This document shows, piece by piece, positions 51,583-60,270 of a DNA stretch of 64,000 bases (its first letter is position 1; each line of letters begins with the position of its first letter). The translations under genes were made by a program, and so were the position numbers. Origin of the DNA: Rhizobium sp. FY34 (GTDB lineage Bacteria; Pseudomonadota; Alphaproteobacteria; Rhizobiales; Rhizobiaceae); assembly GCF_005222845.1 (NCBI RefSeq), contig NZ_STFZ01000011.1, forward strand, positions 27,996 to 91,995, given 5' to 3'. The notes beneath the pieces are model-generated. The model worked only from the letters and a program-made list of their open reading frames with translations, had not been told where the DNA came from and made no database searches.

Positions 51583-52428
51583 ATGGAGATCAGGCCAGTA
51601 CTACCGGAAAACTATAATCAGCTTGCCGGACCAATCGAAGCCGACAGAGCGCTTTGGACAGATCTGGAGGAGACTATCGCCGTCATGCGGGAAATTGGCG
51701 GCCTGGTAATTCTCGCGGGGCTTCAGGACGTTGTCTGCTTGCGTCTTCTGCATCGACATCTCCGGATGGACGCAGGGTCAATGATGTTGGAATACGATAC
51801 GCGCGCAGCAGGTAGCAGGGCGCTTGTCACAGCACGAACACAGCGGGATGAAGCCTCCGATTTCCTGCCAAACATGCTGGCAGTCACGGATTTCGGACTG
51901 GCAAGTGCCGAGTATTCAAGCAGATCCGTATTCACCAGACCCCAAAGAATCGCGGACATCCTTGAAGAGGGTTCGGTTCTTTCTGCAATTCGCAAGCTTA
52001 TCATTGATGCCGAACTGCAATCTGTGCTGGCGATTGGATTTCGCAACAAGTTCTTCTTCGACGCCGGCGGTGCCGACTCAATCATGATCGAAGTGACAGA
52101 CGAGGCCAAGGGCCAGAGCATAATCAGCTGGGAGCCGGATGACGACATCAGTGAGGTCATTCAGACGCTGTGGGGATTTGAGCAACGACTCGCCGGCCAG
52201 ACTGATGATGACGAGGAAGAAACCCCAGAACCGTCAGGAGAAATCGGCTCCGGCACGCCCGCGATCCGCTGCGCCGTCCGTTGCTTCGTGGGCTGCCGGC
52301 AGATCGACGGCGCCCACAAGCCGACAGGACACGAAGCTCATCATCTTGGATTGCCCGAGAACAAGCCAAAGCCGAAACCAAAGCCGAAACCCGGCAACGC
52401 CTCGGACACACCGCCTCTCTGGGTATAG
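51583..52428 (+). CDS. Hypothetical protein with an acidic, Lys-Pro-rich tail
   Basis: 281 residues, not recognised. Residues 1-205 look like a normal soluble alpha/beta protein. After that the sequence turns low-complexity: acidic TDDDEEETPEPSGE, then a Cys/His-containing part, then a KPKPKPKPKP tail encoded by two perfect 12-bp repeats (52366-52389). A good ribosome site (AAAGGGAGTCAACGC) precedes the ATG. No signal peptide or membrane segment. It lies beside a reductase fragment, so it may be part of a recombined segment. The last 60 residues could be a frameshifted or extended end. Confidence 0.55.
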   Translation: MEIRPVLPENYNQLAGPIEADRALWTDLEETIAVMREIGGLVILAGLQDVVCLRLLHRHLRMDAGSMMLEYDTRAAGSRALVTARTQRDEASDFLPNMLAVTDFGLASAEYSSRSVFTRPQRIADILEEGSVLSAIRKLIIDAELQSVLAIGFRNKFFFDAGGADSIMIEVTDEAKGQSIISWEPDDDISEVIQTLWGFEQRLAGQTDDDEEETPEPSGEIGSGTPAIRCAVRCFVGCRQIDGAHKPTGHEAHHLGLPENKPKPKPKPKPGNASDTPPLWV

Positions 52429-52557
52429 CTGCCATCCAATCAGCGCCAGTCAACCCACGCGATCGGCGAACCGTGTGGGCGCGGTCGAGTTCCCATGAGG
52501 TCTATCAACATGGAGTTTTCAGGCGGAGCCTTCGGCGCAATCCAGGCCAACTTCGTC

Positions 52558-53013
52558 TCAGCGAAGATGGTATTTTGCATCCACATCGTTGATCGCCTGC
52601 ACATTCGATGCGGAGCGGCCGTTTTGATCAAACACCTGCGCCAGGAAAGCATCGGCAATGGTCTTGGCCAGTTCCGGACCGATGACGCGTGCACCCATGG
52701 TGATGATCTGCGCATTGTTGGAAAGCGCCGCCCGTTCCGCCGAATAGGTATCATGCGTCAGCGCGGCACGGATACCCGGTACCTTGTTGGCGGAAATGCA
52801 CACGCCGATACCAGTGCCACAGACAAGGATGGCACGGTCATATGTGCCCGCCAGCACCTCATTGGCCACTCGGTCCGAAATATCGGCATAGAAAGCATCG
52901 GCACCGACTGGCGTGCGCGAGATATCCGACACGTCATGCTTTGCCTGCAGATGCTCTGCAAGGATCTTCGCCAAACCTTCTCCGGCGCTGTCACCGGCCA
53001 CTGCAATCTTCAT
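52558..53013 (-). CDS. derI: RpiB/LacAB-family isomerase, D-erythrulose-4-phosphate isomerase-like
   Basis: 151 residues. It starts [20 protein letters not shown], with the catalytic Cys65 in CGTGIG and [13 protein letters not shown]. RpiB-type isomerases paired with a TIM-like isomerase convert L-erythrulose 1-phosphate through D-erythrulose 4-phosphate to D-erythrose 4-phosphate in erythritol, threitol and apiose pathways. It is the last gene of the operon RLP - kinase - TIM - RpiB, 13 bp from the TIM gene. The start at 53013 was chosen because the upstream part overlaps the TIM coding frame. Confidence 0.85.
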   Translation of the reverse strand: MKIAVAGDSAGEGLAKILAEHLQAKHDVSDISRTPVGADAFYADISDRVANEVLAGTYDRAILVCGTGIGVCISANKVPGIRAALTHDTYSAERAALSNNAQIITMGARVIGPELAKTIADAFLAQVFDQNGRSASNVQAINDVDAKYHLR

Positions 53014-53026
53014 GATCTGCTCCTGC

Positions 53027-53794
53027 TCAGAAACTGGCGGCGCATCTGGCCAGAATGTCGAGATAGCCTTCGACATTCCAGGCAGAGCGCCCGATGAAAA
53101 GCCCGTCGACATGCGGGCAGGCAATTAACTCTTGGCAGTTTTGCGCATTGACCGAGCCCCCGTAGAGGCAGGGCACAGGGCGCCCGAGGACATCTTGCGC
53201 CACTGCAATGATTTCGGCCTGCCGGGCATCGGCATAATCCGAGCTTGCCGGAATGCCGTTGACGCCGATGGCCCAGACAGGCTCATAGGCCAGCAGGATT
53301 TCAGCCTGTTTCTCTGCGCCGGCAAGCTTGCCCAGCGCGCCGCGAACCTGCGTTTCGAGAACCTTGGCAGTACATCCTGCTTCCCGCTCAGCCAATGTCT
53401 CGCCAATACAGATCAGCGGGATGAGCCCGTGTCGCACCGCAGCCTCGACCTTCAACCCAATGGTTTCATCCGTCTCGCCGAAATGCGCCCGGCGTTCCGA
53501 ATGGCCAAGCTCGACAATGTCGAGATGGCAATCTTTCAGCATCGGGGCCGAGATCTCACCCGTCCAGGCGCCGTCATCGGCCCAATGCATATTCTGCGCA
53601 CCGACCTTCACGGATGTGTCCGCAAGCATCGCCTTCACTTCGCGCACGGTCGTGAAGGGCGGAATGACGAAGCGCTGGATGTGGGGATCACGTCCGGCAT
53701 CGGCAGCCTTCAGGCCGGCCGCAAACGCTTGCGCCTCTGCCAGCGTCTTATTCATCTTCCAGCTGGTGCCGATCCACATATGCGGCGTGATCAT
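53027..53794 (-). CDS. lerI: Triosephosphate-isomerase-like L-erythrulose-1-phosphate isomerase
   Basis: 255 residues. TIM catalytic residues are K13 (GTSWKMN, where ordinary TIM has GNWKMN), H98 (ELGHSERR) and E171 (AYEPVWAIG), with the phosphate loop GGSVN. The GTSWKMN variant is characteristic of the EryH/LerI branch rather than glycolytic TIM. It should interconvert L-erythrulose 1-phosphate and D-erythrulose 4-phosphate. Start and stop overlap the neighbouring kinase gene by 4 bp. Confidence 0.87.
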   Translation of the reverse strand: MITPHMWIGTSWKMNKTLAEAQAFAAGLKAADAGRDPHIQRFVIPPFTTVREVKAMLADTSVKVGAQNMHWADDGAWTGEISAPMLKDCHLDIVELGHSERRAHFGETDETIGLKVEAAVRHGLIPLICIGETLAEREAGCTAKVLETQVRGALGKLAGAEKQAEILLAYEPVWAIGVNGIPASSDYADARQAEIIAVAQDVLGRPVPCLYGGSVNAQNCQELIACPHVDGLFIGRSAWNVEGYLDILARCAASF

Positions 53795-55143
53795 GCGGCT
53801 GTTCCCGATCGTTCAATCATGTGCTTTTGATCAGTTGCGGAAAATCCTCCCGCCCGGATCATCGAGAAGTAATCGTCATTGCCCACCTGCCCGCCCTTCA
53901 GCGCGATCTGAAGCCCATCAACGGGGCCGCCATGCGCCACGCAGAGCGGCGAGCCGGGCGTCTGCGGCAAAGGCAATTTCAGAGTGAGTGCGGCAATGCC
54001 CATTTCACCCAGAGCATGGCTGGACGTGTCGCCACCGGCCACCACCGCGCGAGAAAGACCGGCACGCGACACGAGTTCCACCTGGATGCGACCAAGTGCC
54101 CGGCCCAGCCGATGGCGGGCAGTGCCGGATTGATCAAGCGCCGCCCCTCGGTCTGCCTCTGGTCCAAGGGCCGTATAGAGCACTACGCTTCGGCCGGCTT
54201 CTAGGGATGAAAGGCCGGCGCTAACGGCATCGGCGATCCGCGCCTCGCTTTCGTCACCGGAGAGCGCCACGGGATCAAGCGCCACGCCATCAAAGCCATC
54301 CGAAAGCGCATGGCGGATCTGCCGCTCCGTGGTGGGCGACACACTGCCGGACACCACCGCCAGGCGATCAACGGGACCGGGTGCCTCAAAGACAGGTTTC
54401 TCGCCGATCAGACCCGCAGCAAGCCAGGCCGGGATCAGCGCATATTCCACACCGGAGGAACCGCAGACGAAAGTACTGCCCGTCTGGCGCAACTGCTTCC
54501 ACAGCAAGGATCCAGCCGCCTTTTGCGTTGCTGTATCGAGGACATCGATCAGCAGCATGTATGCCTTTTCCGGCTCCTCGCCCGCCATCAGCGCGACATT
54601 GTCCAGATGCGCTGCAGAAAGAGAAGTCTGATGCGCCAGATGGCGAAGGATATTGGCCTCCTTCATCGGCGTCACCGGATGGCGGGACATGACCGGATGC
54701 CGGTCAATGCGGTAGTTGCGGCCCTGATAGGCGGCGAATAATTCGCCAAACGCCGTGTAGCGGCGGATCTGCGGCGCACCGACAATGAGCGGCACGGTCT
54801 TTGCGCCAAATACCGCCCTGCCTATCTCGATGGCCCGGCCGATATTGCCCATCTCAACGGAGGAATCGAAGGTGGAGCAGACCTTATAGTGGCAAAGCTC
54901 GGCATTCAGCGTCTTCAGCCACTGGAAGCCTGTGCGCAGATGCGTCTCCATCCAGTTCGGTGACTGGCTGCGGCTGGTGCCGGCCAGACCATAGGCACGC
55001 GCGCCGGCAAAGCGCTGCATCAACGCCTCATCCGGCTCTTGCAGAAAAAGAACTGTCTCGATCCCGTGTGAGGCAAGCGCCTCCATCACATCGGTCGAAC
55101 CGGTGAAATCATCGCCATAATAGGAAATCAGCGGACGCGTCAT
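53791..55143 (-). CDS. oiaK: DUF1537 (four-carbon acid sugar kinase family) protein, 3-oxo-isoapionate kinase-like
   Basis: 450 residues. The N-terminal domain begins ISYYGDDFTGSTDVMEAL (acid-sugar-binding DDxTG motif). The C-terminal nucleotide-binding domain has VVSGSVSPTTERQI, VVAGGDTSSHAL and the ending GGPVDGLQIALKGGQVGNDDYF. The family phosphorylates tetronate-like acids. Beside a RuBisCO-like protein and an apionate lactonase it fits the kinase making 3-oxo-isoapionate 4-phosphate. It is 3 bp from the RLP gene. Confidence 0.85.
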   Translation of the reverse strand: MTRPLISYYGDDFTGSTDVMEALASHGIETVLFLQEPDEALMQRFAGARAYGLAGTSRSQSPNWMETHLRTGFQWLKTLNAELCHYKVCSTFDSSVEMGNIGRAIEIGRAVFGAKTVPLIVGAPQIRRYTAFGELFAAYQGRNYRIDRHPVMSRHPVTPMKEANILRHLAHQTSLSAAHLDNVALMAGEEPEKAYMLLIDVLDTATQKAAGSLLWKQLRQTGSTFVCGSSGVEYALIPAWLAAGLIGEKPVFEAPGPVDRLAVVSGSVSPTTERQIRHALSDGFDGVALDPVALSGDESEARIADAVSAGLSSLEAGRSVVLYTALGPEADRGAALDQSGTARHRLGRALGRIQVELVSRAGLSRAVVAGGDTSSHALGEMGIAALTLKLPLPQTPGSPLCVAHGGPVDGLQIALKGGQVGNDDYFSMIRAGGFSATDQKHMIERSGTAA

Positions 55144-55146
55144 CGA

Positions 55147-56403
55147 TTATGCCGCCTTGCCGTCAGAGAACTTGTCGATCGATTGGGCAAGTTCCACATA
55201 GTCCTTGGCGTAAACCGCAAGTGGAATGCCGGCGACCGCCGCTTCCCAGGCCTGACGAACCGCCCGCACCCCTGCGCCCGGACCGCCCGGATGGCTGACA
55301 ATGCCGCCGCCGCAAAGATAGAGGAGGTCCGTCGAGCCGCCGGTCACGGCAATCGTATCCGGCGCCTGCCCTCCCCATTGGCCGGAGCCAATCACCGGCA
55401 GCACGACATCATCCGGCGAAAACATCGGCTTGGTCACCGCCTGATAGGACCGCGCAAAACTCTCGTCCGGCTCCCAGTATTTGACGCCAATACCGTTGAT
55501 CTGGAACTGATCGACGCCGAGCAGGCGCCAGAACTGCTGCCAGACCGAGAACTCGAAGCCGAGCCCCTGGTGGCGCGTCAGGATATCCCAGCCATTGCGG
55601 TGCGCATGCAGCACAAGACCGGAACGCTTGCGCAGAAAGGACATGCCGCCAAAGCCGATGGACTGGATATTGACGACGGCGCAGTTGCCACCGGCAGCCA
55701 GAACCAGATCGTGATTGCGCATCATCTCATCCGGATCGGCATGGCTGATGCCGAAGGCATACATCACCTTCTTGCCGGTCTTCTGCTCGTGATCGAGAAT
55801 ACGCGGCATGATGGCAGCCACCCGCTCCTTCAGCGGAGAATAGGCGGGGCTCATCAGTTTCTCGTCGTCCTTGATGAAGTCGACGCCAGCATCGAGCAGT
55901 TCAGCGACCATCTCCGCCGTCTCATGTGGCCGAAGCCCGAGCGCCGGCTTGACGATGGTACCGATAATCGGCCGGCCCGTCACACCCGTCAGCGCAAGAC
56001 TGCCGGAAACGCCGAACTGTGGGCCGAGATGGGCTACAGCAAATTCCGGCGGCAGTTGCATGTCGACAATGCGAATGCCGGTCATACCCTTGATCGAAAA
56101 CACGCCGCCTATGGCTATCGTCATCAGCGCGGAAAGATCGACACCGACGGCATCCAGCGGAAACTCGATATCGACATCAGCGCGATTGAACTGCGTTGCG
56201 GTGCCAGCCTCGTCGGGAAACGAGGCCGAAGATGCAGGCGGCAGTGGACGCACAGCCGTGACACGGGCAGCGACACGCGCCTTCAGCGCCTCGGTCTCTC
56301 CCGGCAGAGCAACAAATGTCCCTGTGGACTGATCGCTGGCGATCTTGGCGCCCATGGCTTCAACGGAGCCCGGCGTTTCAATCCGATATGTCAAACGGAT
56401 CAC
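55147..56403 (-). CDS. oiaX: RuBisCO-like protein, 3-oxo-isoapionate-4-phosphate decarboxylase-like
   Basis: 418 residues with the RuBisCO large-chain fold. K152 (TIVKPALGL, loop 1), K178-D-D180-E181 (carbamate-lysine and metal ligands), HAHR at 266-269, K308 in loop 6 (GVKYWE), GSG at 339-341 and GGGIVSHPGGPGAG near the end are kept. The loop-6 His (HxHxG in RuBisCO) is replaced by DQFQING, so it should not fix CO2. Members beside LerI and DerI decarboxylate 3-oxo-isoapionate 4-phosphate to L-erythrulose 1-phosphate. It is first in its operon and divergent from the GntR gene. Confidence 0.87.
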   Translation of the reverse strand: MIRLTYRIETPGSVEAMGAKIASDQSTGTFVALPGETEALKARVAARVTAVRPLPPASSASFPDEAGTATQFNRADVDIEFPLDAVGVDLSALMTIAIGGVFSIKGMTGIRIVDMQLPPEFAVAHLGPQFGVSGSLALTGVTGRPIIGTIVKPALGLRPHETAEMVAELLDAGVDFIKDDEKLMSPAYSPLKERVAAIMPRILDHEQKTGKKVMYAFGISHADPDEMMRNHDLVLAAGGNCAVVNIQSIGFGGMSFLRKRSGLVLHAHRNGWDILTRHQGLGFEFSVWQQFWRLLGVDQFQINGIGVKYWEPDESFARSYQAVTKPMFSPDDVVLPVIGSGQWGGQAPDTIAVTGGSTDLLYLCGGGIVSHPGGPGAGVRAVRQAWEAAVAGIPLAVYAKDYVELAQSIDKFSDGKAA

Positions 56404-56442
56404 GTCTTCTCCCTCCGTGTTCCTGGGCTGACCTTGTGAAAG

Positions 56443-56463
56443 CTCATTAGCTGGTATAATGAG
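56443..56463. promoter_or_regulatory. Palindromic operator in the apiose divergent promoter
   Basis: CTCATTA GCTGGTA TAATGAG is a perfect 7-bp inverted repeat with a 7-nt centre, 40 bp from the RLP start and about 90 bp from the GntR start. It is the best candidate site for the divergent FCD GntR regulator; this is inferred. Confidence 0.6.
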
Positions 56464-56551
56464 TATTTATGTGATTGCAAGCCACAGCACGAAAAAGTCG
56501 TTGCGCCAATGGCTTCAACTGCTATTCAGAAGCGTTGACATCAGGTGACCC

Positions 56552-57268
56552 ATGAGCATCGTTTCCGAACCCATCCTGCGCAGGAAAATTGCTGACGAGG
56601 TTTTTGCCCGGCTCAAATTTCTGATCGAAAGTGGCGAGTTGCGCGCCGGCGATGAAATGCCGTCCGAGCGTGAGTTGATGGAACGCTATGGCGTCGGTCG
56701 TCCGGCGATCCGCGAGGCCATGCAGGCGCTGGCCAGCAAGGGCCTGGTGGAAATCTCCCAAGGAGAACGCGCCAAGGTGCTGCGCATCACTGCCGAATCC
56801 ATCATCCGCCAGGTCGATCTTCCGGCAAAGCTGATGCTTTCGGGTTCTGCCGATACGCTGGAACACCTGAAGAGCGCGCGGATCTTCTTTGAACGCGGCA
56901 TGATCCGCGAAGCCGCCGTGAAGGCAACCCCGGACCATATCGCCGAACTGGAAGCGCTACTTCAGCGCCAGGTGCAGAATCTCGGCGATGCCGATGCCTT
57001 CATCGAAGCCGATATGGAATTCCACCAATGCATTGCCAGGATCTCCGGCAATCCGATCTTTGTTGCCGTCAGCGGCGCCATGCTCGGCTGGCTAAAGGCC
57101 TATCATTCGGAAATGCTGATCTGGACGGGCCGCGAGAACTTCACCCTCACCGAGCACGAGGAAATCATCCGGGCGATTGAATCGCGCGATGCCGATGTTG
57201 CCGAACAGGCGATGATCAAGCATCTGGAACGCTCGCGCGCACTCTATGCCCTGAAGAACCGCAAATAG
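56552..57268 (+). CDS. GntR-family regulator of the apiose locus (FadR subfamily)
   Basis: 238 residues. The wHTH is at about 10-75 (RKIADEVFARLKFLIESGELRAGDEMPSERELMERYGVGRPAIREAMQALASKGLVE), with an FCD ligand domain after it. This resembles the NanR-like branch of FadR-type regulators. It is divergent from the RLP operon and convergent, 7 bp apart, with the lactonase gene. It is likely the local repressor, with an apionate-derived acid as effector. Confidence 0.92.
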   Translation: MSIVSEPILRRKIADEVFARLKFLIESGELRAGDEMPSERELMERYGVGRPAIREAMQALASKGLVEISQGERAKVLRITAESIIRQVDLPAKLMLSGSADTLEHLKSARIFFERGMIREAAVKATPDHIAELEALLQRQVQNLGDADAFIEADMEFHQCIARISGNPIFVAVSGAMLGWLKAYHSEMLIWTGRENFTLTEHEEIIRAIESRDADVAEQAMIKHLERSRALYALKNRK

Positions 57269-57275
57269 CCGCAGT

Positions 57276-59234
57276 TTACGCCGCCTCCCAGACGATCTTC
57301 ACCACGGCATAGGGCATCAGCGAAAGCTGCGAGGCCGGAACATTGCGCTCCTCAAGGCCATGGGATGCAGCCGCAACCATGCTGGCCTCATCCAGCATCA
57401 CCATGCTTGCCATGTCGGTGATGCCAAGATCTTGGCAATCGACCTTCAGCGTAGATCCCGTGACGTTGACCAGCATGAGAGCGCAGCGGCCATCATCGCA
57501 CCGCCCACCAAAGGCCAGAAGATCGCGCGATGAGCCGGCCCTGACCGCGCGCGCCTTCCAGCCGGCCATAGAGGCGAGCAGTTCGATACTGCGCCCGATC
57601 GGCCGGATGGTTCCCTCCGGCACCGGTTCTTGCGGTCCGGCAAAGAGACCGAAGGGGCCGGTCAGCGCAGCAAGCGTCAACTGCTCCAGCCCTGCGCCAA
57701 CAAAAGCGGCCGCAGACCCCACGGCGAAGGCTGCGCCGAACAGGCCATTGTGGCGCGGATCGCGGCTGGCCATGGCAATTCTCTCGCCGTTTGGATTGTC
57801 CATCGTGCGGCTGCCATAGGGGTTCTGGCGCATGGCAATGGTAGACGGCCCCATACGATAGGGCTTTTGCCCATAGATGGCCCTCACCGACGCTCCGATG
57901 AACGGCAGCGCCTCCAGCGTCTGCATGACGCTTGTGTCATCGGCGGCGTGCACGATAGGGTTGGTGGCATGGCTGATGAAATCGAGTGGCTCGGCGGGAA
58001 CGCGCTTGCGGTTGATTTCCGTGAAATAGCTCAGCATACCGCCGCCCAGTTGAACGTCCGGAAAGGCGGCTCTTGCCGCCGCATAAACAGCCTCGAGCGC
58101 CGGGCAATCCGGCCAGCGACTGCCGGGCGGCGTCGATTGCCGATCAACAGAAGGCGACACCATGACCGCATCGAGCCGCAGACCGGCATCGGCCACAAAA
58201 CGGGCGATTTCGCCGAGTTCCTCGGCAAGCGGACGTTGGCAGGGGAGCGCAATCTCCAGGCTGGTGGTGCTGGAAAATGACGCGGCAAGCGTTGCAAACG
58301 CCTGTATATCCGAGAAGCCATGGCCCGCTTCCGGGTCGAAATGCAAAAGCAGGCCTGTCGCGCCAAAAGCGCCGTAGGCCGCTAATGCCGCGCACGCTGA
58401 CTTCGCCTCTTCTGGCGTTACCACAAGCCCAATTTCCGGCAAGCGTCCCAGATCCTCGCCCCAAGTGAGGTGAATGGGCTGGTCCGCATGGCTCTCAGCC
58501 GGCGGCACCTCTCCTCGCGTGTCGGTGACCGTCAAGGTAACGGCCTGCAAGACGGTCTGCCCCACGGCAATCTCATAGGGCCACGGCAAAGCCAGTGGTC
58601 TCACATAGGTCTTGTAGGAGGCATCCGACCAGTTTCTCTGGTCCTCCATCTCGAACGTGTCGCCCTCCATCCGGCATTGCGCGTCAACGCCTGGCATCAC
58701 CTGATGGGTGAGCGCGCGAATGTCCTGAAACGGCTGCCATGGCTCGATCAGGAATGGCAGATCGGCATTTTGCAGCCGGCCATCGACGTGCTCGACGATG
58801 ACCGGCGAACCCGCGAGACCGAGGATCGGATGCAACACGCAAAAGCCGCAGCGATTGGTTTCAAAGCCGGTCGGCGTCTCGGCCTCGGCGCGAAAGGTAA
58901 GGCCGCCATGTGCCGCAAGCGCAATCGAAACGCTGATCGACAGCAGGGTGGATTCTGGGCCGTGGCAGAGCGCGCGGTAGGAGACGCAGGTTATCTGCGC
59001 ACCCTCTTCAATCGTCAGATCCGTGATCGCCGGACTGTAGGTGCCCCAGTCGCGGTCGCGCACCACAAAGGCGATGGCGCGCAACACCTCTATGCCGTCA
59101 TAGGCAATCTTCCGAAGCCCACCGCCGACCAATTGCACGCTCATCCGCCCGGCGCCAAGCACCTGGACCTGTGGTTCCGCAACCCTTGTCCCGAAAAGCC
59201 TGAAGGCGCGATCTGTTGCAGGGTCATGGCTCAT
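57276..59234 (-). CDS. apnL: D-apionate lactonase-like protein
   Basis: 652 residues, a large multidomain hydrolase with a central TIM-barrel-like part (LTWGEDLGRLPEIGLVVTPEEAKSA... GGGMLSYFTEINRKR) and beta-rich flanks. It matches the D-apionate lactonase family in length and gene context: next to a Gfo/Idh dehydrogenase, a RuBisCO-like protein and a sugar ABC transporter. It would open apionolactone to D-apionate. The start overlaps the dehydrogenase stop (ATGA). The identity depends partly on context. Confidence 0.8.
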   Translation of the reverse strand: MSHDPATDRAFRLFGTRVAEPQVQVLGAGRMSVQLVGGGLRKIAYDGIEVLRAIAFVVRDRDWGTYSPAITDLTIEEGAQITCVSYRALCHGPESTLLSISVSIALAAHGGLTFRAEAETPTGFETNRCGFCVLHPILGLAGSPVIVEHVDGRLQNADLPFLIEPWQPFQDIRALTHQVMPGVDAQCRMEGDTFEMEDQRNWSDASYKTYVRPLALPWPYEIAVGQTVLQAVTLTVTDTRGEVPPAESHADQPIHLTWGEDLGRLPEIGLVVTPEEAKSACAALAAYGAFGATGLLLHFDPEAGHGFSDIQAFATLAASFSSTTSLEIALPCQRPLAEELGEIARFVADAGLRLDAVMVSPSVDRQSTPPGSRWPDCPALEAVYAAARAAFPDVQLGGGMLSYFTEINRKRVPAEPLDFISHATNPIVHAADDTSVMQTLEALPFIGASVRAIYGQKPYRMGPSTIAMRQNPYGSRTMDNPNGERIAMASRDPRHNGLFGAAFAVGSAAAFVGAGLEQLTLAALTGPFGLFAGPQEPVPEGTIRPIGRSIELLASMAGWKARAVRAGSSRDLLAFGGRCDDGRCALMLVNVTGSTLKVDCQDLGITDMASMVMLDEASMVAAASHGLEERNVPASQLSLMPYAVVKIVWEAA

Positions 59235-60265
59235 GCGAGCAACGTCCCGATCTCCACCACCTGGCCGGATGCCGCACTTTGATAGGCCGCTTCCACCAGC
59301 GCGAATGTCTTCAGGTTATCGGCACCGGATGTCGACGTCTCGGTTCCTGCCTTCAGTGCATCCACCCAGTGCTGCTGGATGAGGAGCACGCTTTCCTGGA
59401 TATTGTGCCAAGGCCGTGAGGCGAAGGGCAAAAGTGCCGGCGATACATCGGTCGTGACCGTGCCATTGCCATTCGTAACCGTCAGGCCGTAGCCTTGCGT
59501 CAGGCGCAGAGTTCCCTCACTGCCATCCAGCTCGATCAGCGTTTCAGGAAAGGGCTCCGTCTGCAGGTGCGTGGCATAGCTCACATCGACGATGGAGGTC
59601 GCGCCGCTATCATGATCGAGAAGAATGGTTGCCACATCCTCGCCCTTGATCTTCGGGTTGATCCGCCTTGTCCGCGCCGTCAAAGATTGCACATCGCCGA
59701 GGATATAGCGGGCAATATCCAATGTATGGATGCCGAGATCCTCGATGATGAAGCGTGGTGCTTCGCCAAGATAGGGTTGGGCGGCAAACACATCGAAGCC
59801 GGAGCGGAAGGAAAACCGCCCCCAGAACGGCGTGCCGATAGCGCCGCCGTCCAGCACCTTGCGCACCGCCTGGATCGGCGTCTGCCAGCGGAAGTTCTCG
59901 TGGATCATCAGGGCAATGCCGGCCGCCTTTGTCACGGCCACCATGGCCTTGGCATCGACAAGGCTTGGCGCAAAGGGTTTCTGGCAAATGGCCGGAACCT
60001 TGTGGGCCGCCGCCATCTCCACCAGCGCGCGGTGGCTCTGCACGGTCGTTGCAATATCGACGAAATCAAAGCCGCCATCGGCAAACATCGCGGCTGCATC
60101 CGTGTAGCGGCGCGCAATGCCGAACTGGTCGCCCACGATCGCCAGGCGTTGCGGATCGCGATCACAGATGGCGACAATATCGGCGCCCTGCACATGCGCC
60201 CAGCAATGCATCTGGTTGACGGCGAAAAATCCGCACCCGATCAGGGCTCCAAGAAGCTCTGCCAT
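59231..60265 (-). CDS. apsD: Gfo/Idh/MocA-family dehydrogenase, D-apiose dehydrogenase-like
   Basis: 344 residues. The N-terminal Rossmann fold is GALIGCGFFAVNQMHCW, with the family EKP motif here as CQKPFAPS (Lys kept, Glu replaced by Gln), and the C-terminal alpha/beta domain has IEDLGIHTLDIARYILGD with the catalytic-type His. It would oxidise D-apiose to D-apionolactone, the substrate of the next gene's product. It lies between the permease and lactonase genes. Confidence 0.83.
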   Translation of the reverse strand: MAELLGALIGCGFFAVNQMHCWAHVQGADIVAICDRDPQRLAIVGDQFGIARRYTDAAAMFADGGFDFVDIATTVQSHRALVEMAAAHKVPAICQKPFAPSLVDAKAMVAVTKAAGIALMIHENFRWQTPIQAVRKVLDGGAIGTPFWGRFSFRSGFDVFAAQPYLGEAPRFIIEDLGIHTLDIARYILGDVQSLTARTRRINPKIKGEDVATILLDHDSGATSIVDVSYATHLQTEPFPETLIELDGSEGTLRLTQGYGLTVTNGNGTVTTDVSPALLPFASRPWHNIQESVLLIQQHWVDALKAGTETSTSGADNLKTFALVEAAYQSAASGQVVEIGTLLA

Positions 60266-60270
60266 ACCGC

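Noticed and set aside
53027..53794. Glycolytic triosephosphate isomerase
   Set aside because: The variant GTSWKMN motif and the operon with RpiB, kinase and RLP fit the erythrulose-phosphate isomerase branch better.
55147..56403. True RuBisCO large subunit (carbon fixation)
   Set aside because: The loop-6 His is replaced (DQFQING), no small subunit or phosphoribulokinase is near, and the context is sugar-acid catabolism.
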